Shown: piece after piece, positions 59,506 through 64,000 of the stretch
Layout of the letters: each line of letters starts with the position of its first letter
Numbering within the stretch: position 1 is the first letter of the stretch
NCBI GenBank assembly: GCA_964036045.1
Contig: OZ038380.1
Span: 171,925,245-171,989,244, forward strand
Length of the DNA stretch: 64,000 nt
DNA from: Eutreptiella sp. 'Long Island Sound 2002'
Taxonomy: Eukaryota; Euglenozoa; Euglenophyceae; Eutreptiales; Eutreptiaceae
Direction of reading: 5' to 3'
Notes under the pieces: generated by a model
What the model was told of the DNA's origin: nothing
The model's input: only the letters and a program-made list of their open reading frames with translations
Databases searched by the model: none
Made by a program: the position numbers and the translations under genes

Positions 59506-60879
59506 ATGCAAGGTTTTTCTCTAATAGCGGCGGCGGCCGTGCTCAGCTTGTCTGCCGGATGCGTCCTCCGCCAACTCCACACCTCACACCTATGGGCCGT
59601 GCCACCCACCACCTTCGACACACCCACCTCGACGACCCTGAGTCGCCCTCCCACCATGGCTCGCCCAATGCTCCACGTTGCAATGCCATCCATGAAGCAT
59701 GGGGCATCGATGAGTGCTTCGAGCACCGCATCCAACAATGCAGCAGGCCCTTCACAAACGCAAGTAACCCTAGCCGAGGCTGCCAACCCTCCTCGCTTTG
59801 CCGGCTTCGGCTTGGCAGCGATTGGCACCTTGTTGTTCGGGCTCGGATTGATTCAGAGGCCACGCAAACAGGCGCCTTTGTCGACCATGGAGTTGCGTGC
59901 TAGTGCATCGGATGTTGAAGTCCCCCGTGGAATGTGTAAATTATACACACTCGAGGACACCGCAGACGGTGCCGCTGTAGAATTGGTGTCGGGGCAATTT
60001 CATTGCCTAAAACCGGATCCGTCTAGAGACGACGAGGAGTTCGCCGCCTTCGAAGAAACCTTTGAGGACTATCTGCCGGCCCAATTCAGTCGCGATCGCT
60101 TCCGTTACCTAACGCCGGACCAACTTCGCGAGGAATACGACTTGGCGTTCGGCGAGTCCACCGATGACTTTGGGTCCTTGACGTCTTTGGACGATTTCGT
60201 GGATTTGAGGGAGTTGGCTGCGGTCCTCATGGAAGAGGCAGGGGAGCTGGACCGCATGCACAAGCAGGGGTGGGGGTTTGAGGGCGTGGAGGATGGCTGG
60301 TGCATGGCCTCCATTGAACCCGGGGAGAAGGATGAGGCAGGGCTGATCAAGGTCTACACATTCCCGCAGGATACCGCCGCGGCCTCAGTCAAGCTGGCTT
60401 CCGGAGAGTACCATTGTCTCCGACCGCGCAGTGCTGACGACGTCACTGAAGACTTTGGGATGCCCCTACTTCCGGAAGATCAAACGGATGAACAAATAAT
60501 GCAAGAAATGATGGGCTTGGATATGTTTGAAGAGGAGGAGGAGGAGGAGGAGGAGGAGGAGATGTATGGGCAGCTGCCGGACGAGGAATTTACATATGTG
60601 GAATCCATTGACACGGAGTTGCAGGCGCCTTTCAAGAAGGACTGCTTCGAGATGATGACACCTGCCGTGCTGGAGGATGAGTATGACGTCAATTTTGGCA
60701 CAGAGGCTTTCAATTACGGGGTTGAGATGGAAGATGCTGATTTGCATGACCTCCGGGATGTTGCGAACCAGCTGCGAGCCCGTGCAAAGCTGCTCACGAA
60801 GATGCACGACAGGGGCTGGCGAGTGATGAGTGTAGACGAGCAGTGGCTGACAGCCAAGATTGATATATTGTTGACTTAA
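59506..60879 (+). CDS. acidic two-repeat protein with plastid-type leader, unknown function
   Basis: 457 residues, single exon. The frame is open further upstream (ATG at 59218), but the ATG at 59506 is chosen because it directly starts a signal peptide, MQGFSLIAAAAVLSLSAGC. A Ser/Thr/Ala/Pro-rich, acid-poor stretch (about 25-95) follows, then a hydrophobic segment (99-115, FGLAAIGTLLFGLGL) and RPRK. This layout resembles plastid preproteins of secondary-plastid algae. The mature part holds two copies of one domain, about 144-270 and 281-453. Each has KLYT/KVYT, a SGxxHCLxP motif, F-x-x-D-x-F/C-x-x-x-TP, EEYDLAFG/DEYDVNFG, DLRELA/DLRDVA and a closing M-H-x-x-GW segment. A run of Glu at 342-352 lies in copy 2. 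I do not recognise the family. Confidence 0.85.
   Translation: MQGFSLIAAAAVLSLSAGCVLRQLHTSHLWAVPPTTFDTPTSTTLSRPPTMARPMLHVAMPSMKHGASMSASSTASNNAAGPSQTQVTLAEAANPPRFAGFGLAAIGTLLFGLGLIQRPRKQAPLSTMELRASASDVEVPRGMCKLYTLEDTADGAAVELVSGQFHCLKPDPSRDDEEFAAFEETFEDYLPAQFSRDRFRYLTPDQLREEYDLAFGESTDDFGSLTSLDDFVDLRELAAVLMEEAGELDRMHKQGWGFEGVEDGWCMASIEPGEKDEAGLIKVYTFPQDTAAASVKLASGEYHCLRPRSADDVTEDFGMPLLPEDQTDEQIMQEMMGLDMFEEEEEEEEEEEMYGQLPDEEFTYVESIDTELQAPFKKDCFEMMTPAVLEDEYDVNFGTEAFNYGVEMEDADLHDLRDVANQLRARAKLLTKMHDRGWRVMSVDEQWLTAKIDILLT
60523..60562 (+). repeat. (GAG)n run coding for poly-Glu
   Basis: About a dozen GAG/GAA codons in a row inside repeat 2 of the 59506-60879 gene, likely a length-variable tract. 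Confidence 0.9.
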
Positions 60880-61640
60880 GCGGCTCGCCCTTATGTTCGG
60901 GCAAGTTGGCGTTGTTGCCAGGTTGGGTCTAGGCAGTCGGAGGTTTATCGCGTCCTTTCACTGAAGCACACAGTTCGTCCTCCTCCATTTTCGCTCCCTG
61001 TGTCCAAAGTATCAATGTCGTCCCCGACTGACGGCGCTGCGACGTAACTGAAGAGGGCCTGAAGGGGTGGGATCAAAGGAGATTGCCGGCTCAACCCTAC
61101 CCTCACATGAAGTTGTGCAAATGAGTTTAGTCCCGCCACAGAAAGGAAGCAGAAGCAGATCCAGTGTGTCTTGAGTGCGAGTGAAACGCACTGCCAAAGG
61201 CACGATCACAACAGTGTCACAAAAACATAGCCTTCGTGTAACAGCCACAGGAGTTCTGTTTGTTTATGCGTCTCAAGGGGGGAGGAGGGCAGACTGCTGA
61301 GCGGATGCCTGGCCGCATCCATTGTACATAGCTTGAATGTGCCAGGCAGCCAGCAAATTTCGTTTGTTTTGTTGTTGTCTGTGACTAGGGTAGAATCAGT
61401 GCCACAGAGGGAAATTGTCTCAGATTCAGAGTTTCGTTTGTGAGACCGGGGGGCGTCATCGGTTGAAAAACAAAATCACCGCAGGTGATCGGGCCAAGTC
61501 TCTCGCGAAAATTGGTTCCGAGGGGCTGCTCAAGCCCCCTAAAGCCTGCCCGTACCGGTCGTGATCCCCCCCCCACGCCACCATCGACAGCCCCACTGGC
61601 AATGCGAGGCACGTTCGGTGGTGCAAGGGCCCGCACATTG
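60880..61640. other. downstream of the two-repeat protein gene; no clear gene
   Basis: Expected 3' UTR and intergenic DNA. Protein-like stretches occur in overlapping frames on both strands at 61385-61680 (minus strand SPILESLRHEDAINVRALAP; plus strand ITAGDRAKSLAKIGSEGLL). They contradict each other and I call neither. Confidence 0.35.
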
Positions 61641-61651
61641 ATTGCATCTTC

Positions 61652-63058
61652 ATGCCGAAGCGATTCCAGAATTGGCGACTGTCATCGGCGACCACGCCCG
61701 CACAACCCACACGCTCCGGACTGAGGGAGGGGAGGGCGCTGGCCCTCAGGGGCGTCGCAAATGTCGCTGACCAGGCTCGCCCTGCGCGCTTCTCAGCGAC
61801 AGCTGTGAGTGAGTGGGTCACGAAGGTGAATGGAAGTGGTGATTCGCTTGTCTTCGATTTGGATACTTCGTCGGGGCGTGGGAAACGCTGGCAGGCGGGA
61901 CGGGTAACCATGACCTTCTGGCAGGGCAAGATGGGCGGTCACCTCGTCGCTGGGGGTCGGTCAAGTGCGGTGCGTCACGGTACACCACGGTAGCAACCAC
62001 CAATAACCTTGCCAGCTTTCATGCCCAGGATTTTTTTGTACTACAGTGAGATCATTTTGCATGGTATCCGGTTCGACGAATTTTTTCGTCATCCGGTCTG
62101 ACGATTCAACATGGTTGGATGAATATATGGTTGCACCAAGCCGCAAGACTCGCAGCGATGCTTCTGGTTTGTTGCCCCACATGCACATGCACGATATTTC
62201 CAAAATAAACCTGGTGTTTTGTTGGCACGACAATCACACTGTTCCCATCTTGGTCAAGCGCTGCCAACCACTGTCATGGTGGTCCTGTGACCATTGCCCC
62301 ATGGGGAAACACAGTCGTCATGGTACATCGCGGCAGATGACCCACCCCTTTTGCCCATTGTGGCAGCAACACTGCTAGTCTGTGCAGAGTTTTGACCGCC
62401 CCGCGATGGTGCACGCAGGGGATGCAGCCAGTGGCATGTAAGAATTTGAATACACGTCGCAGGCACACCACATCTCTCATCTTAGCAGTATGAAAGGGGG
62501 AGGATGGCGGGGTCTGACGCAGACAATTGTTACCCCAAACCCCGGCTCACGCCGCTGACGGGCGCAGTCACTTACCTACCGACATTCATCCAACGGATTA
62601 TATATGCATGTGCAAAACAAGTACGAACAGCTTTGGCCGAAGCTTGCTTACTTTGCACACGTCGTCTGACCTGTAGCCTAGTCCTGCTCCTACCCTCGAT
62701 TTGTTCCATCAGCCACCGTGCTATGCCCAGTTAGAGGGAGACGAGAAGACCCGGGACCTGGGTCCGGCTGTGAACACTCCTGTGGACGCTCAGAGGAACG
62801 ATTGATTCGAGCTGAACAAAAAGTCAATGGTCAAGCTTGTTAATGCTTTGTCCTGCTTTTCTTCATTTGTCCGCTTTCTGCACACGTTTTTTTTTCGTCT
62901 GCTTTGACTGCACCGTGTCCCGTTCTGGCCAGGTGCCACAAGGTGGAGGTGTAGCTGCGAATGCGGATTTGGGACCAAGACAGCAAGGGAGGATTCTGGT
63001 GAATGGGAAGGTGGTTGTGGTTCAAAAGACGCGCGGAACCAACCGGAAACGTTCTTAA
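61652..63058 (+). CDS. possible two-exon gene, unknown product
   Basis: The terminal exon 62933-63058 is the better supported part. A pyrimidine-rich acceptor (TCCCGTTCTGGCCAG) is followed by VPQGGGVAANADLGPRQQGR and ILVNGKVVVVQKTRGTNRKR, then a TAA stop. A candidate first exon 61652-61903 starts MPKRFQNWRLSSATTPAQPT, includes SEWVTKVNGSGDSLVFDLDT and ends before GTAACC in phase 0, which matches the terminal exon. Together they give 125 residues. The basic, acid-free N-terminus could be an organelle presequence. The opposite strand at 61456-61929 is also open, so the first exon is uncertain. Confidence 0.35.
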
Positions 63059-64000
63059 GGTGTTCCTGTTGGAAGTTTGACTGAGGAGTGGTTACCGCGA
63101 CTGGATACAGTGACCTGGAACAGAATATTTTCCTGCCCAGGCAACTTCCAGGGGAATTTTCAGTCGCAACCGTTCAGGGGATGGTGGCGAATACTGGGGA
63201 TCCTTTGTACAGTGCCCATGCGACAGCCCAATGACGGAGTCCCGCCCTCATCCTGCCCCCCCCCACCGGAGGAGGCAGCGTCCGGTGGATGGGACCAATC
63301 CCCGGCTGTCCCCCCCCTCCGCCACCCGTGCCCGGGGATCGTGAATGTGTGTTGGTGCAACGACCCGCCACCAAGGCGAAACAGAAACGATGGCCCAACA
63401 CAGCGGCTTGACGGATCTTCGTGACCCAGGTAGGCCTCGGCGAAGGATGGCCCGGTCGAGATCTTGGTGAATGGCGAGAAGTCGATTGCCGCGAGAGCAG
63501 CAAGGCTTTGTCCCTAAACCCCCTTCATTGCCTCCCCCACACGGGGGCTTTTCACAACGCCTAACCACAGGCATTTCTCCCAGGTAGGCCTCGGCGGACC
63601 TGGGAGAACAGACCTCCCTCTTTGATGCTGCGGTTGACCTTGCAGCCCGCACGTGCCGACCGCCAGCTGCAGCGTCCCCAACCTGCTCAAATCCATTCTG
63701 GGGTCATTTTTGGTCCAAAGGGATCGCAAATCCTTTTTTTTTGGTCATTTTTGGTGAAAATGGGTCCAAAGTCCATTCTTTGGTCATTGCTCGTCCAAAT
63801 CCGTACCGAATGCATCGTTGGGTCAAAATGGGTCTCAAATCCATTTTTTATCATTTTTCGTTAAACTGGGTCCCAAAAACTATTGTTTGGTTTTTGTTTT
63901 GTGGTAAGTGTTGTTCAAGCGACACGAACACGAATGGAGCTGAGATGCTGGTCCACACCTGACGTTTTGAGTCCCCGTTGCGAGAACACCCCTTTGAACC
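63059..64000. other. no gene identified; T/G-rich degenerate repeats
   Basis: From about 63700 to 63900, units around GGTCATTTTTGGTSMAAA and GGTCCAAA recur irregularly. CCCAGGTAGGCCTCGGCG occurs at 63425 and 63582. No coding signal is seen. Confidence 0.5.

Noticed and set aside
61456-61929. 157-codon minus-strand frame
   Set aside because: Competes with two other protein-like frames in the same GC-rich stretch; no motif or splice support to choose it.

Overview
The window looks like nuclear DNA of a eukaryote, probably an alga with a secondary plastid. Genes are sparse and interrupted by long GT-AG introns. Homopolymer, CA/TG and poly-C/poly-G tracts are everywhere, and an intact LTR retrotransposon is present. 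One gene product has a signal-peptide-plus-transit-like N-terminus of the kind found in secondary-plastid algae. I cannot name the species from sequence alone.

Layout. (1) 1-6076: almost no gene content; one short 15-bp repeat lies in an open minus-strand frame. (2) 6077-30346, + strand: a complete mitochondrial elongation factor G gene (GFM1/mEF-G). I reconstructed it as 12 exons coding for 771 residues; every junction is GT-AG and all phases agree. The 11 introns fill about 90% of its 24.3 kb and hold several repeat families. Family A recurs in introns 3, 5, 6, 8 and 9, always in the same orientation. Intron 8 has a near-perfect 264-bp inverted repeat. Intron 9 has tandem duplications and a small frame with a CCCH zinc finger. 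Intron 11 has a small inverted-repeat transposon with an 8-bp target duplication and a preserved empty site nearby. (3) 33214-45542, minus strand: a 12.3-kb Ty3/Gypsy chromovirus-like element. It has LTRs that match base for base as far as I can read, a 5-bp target duplication, an uninterrupted gag frame and an uninterrupted pol frame. Pol carries an extra Dam-methylase-like module between protease and reverse transcriptase. An unusual 3.8-kb non-coding 3' segment contains repeated palindromes. (4) 48.6-49.3 kb (+) and 49.8-52.9 kb (-): two convergent spliced genes recovered by joining exons, one cysteine-rich and one with a coiled coil. (5) 59506-60879 (+): a single-exon gene for an acidic protein with two copies of an unrecognised domain behind a bipartite, plastid-type leader. 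(6) 61.6-63.1 kb: a weakly supported two-exon gene.

The host genes show no operon-like linkage. GFM1 would work in mitochondrial translation and the 59.5-kb gene product probably in the plastid or endomembrane system. The retroelement is self-contained: Gag packages RNA, and Pol supplies protease, reverse transcriptase, RNase H and integrase, with a chromodomain for targeting.
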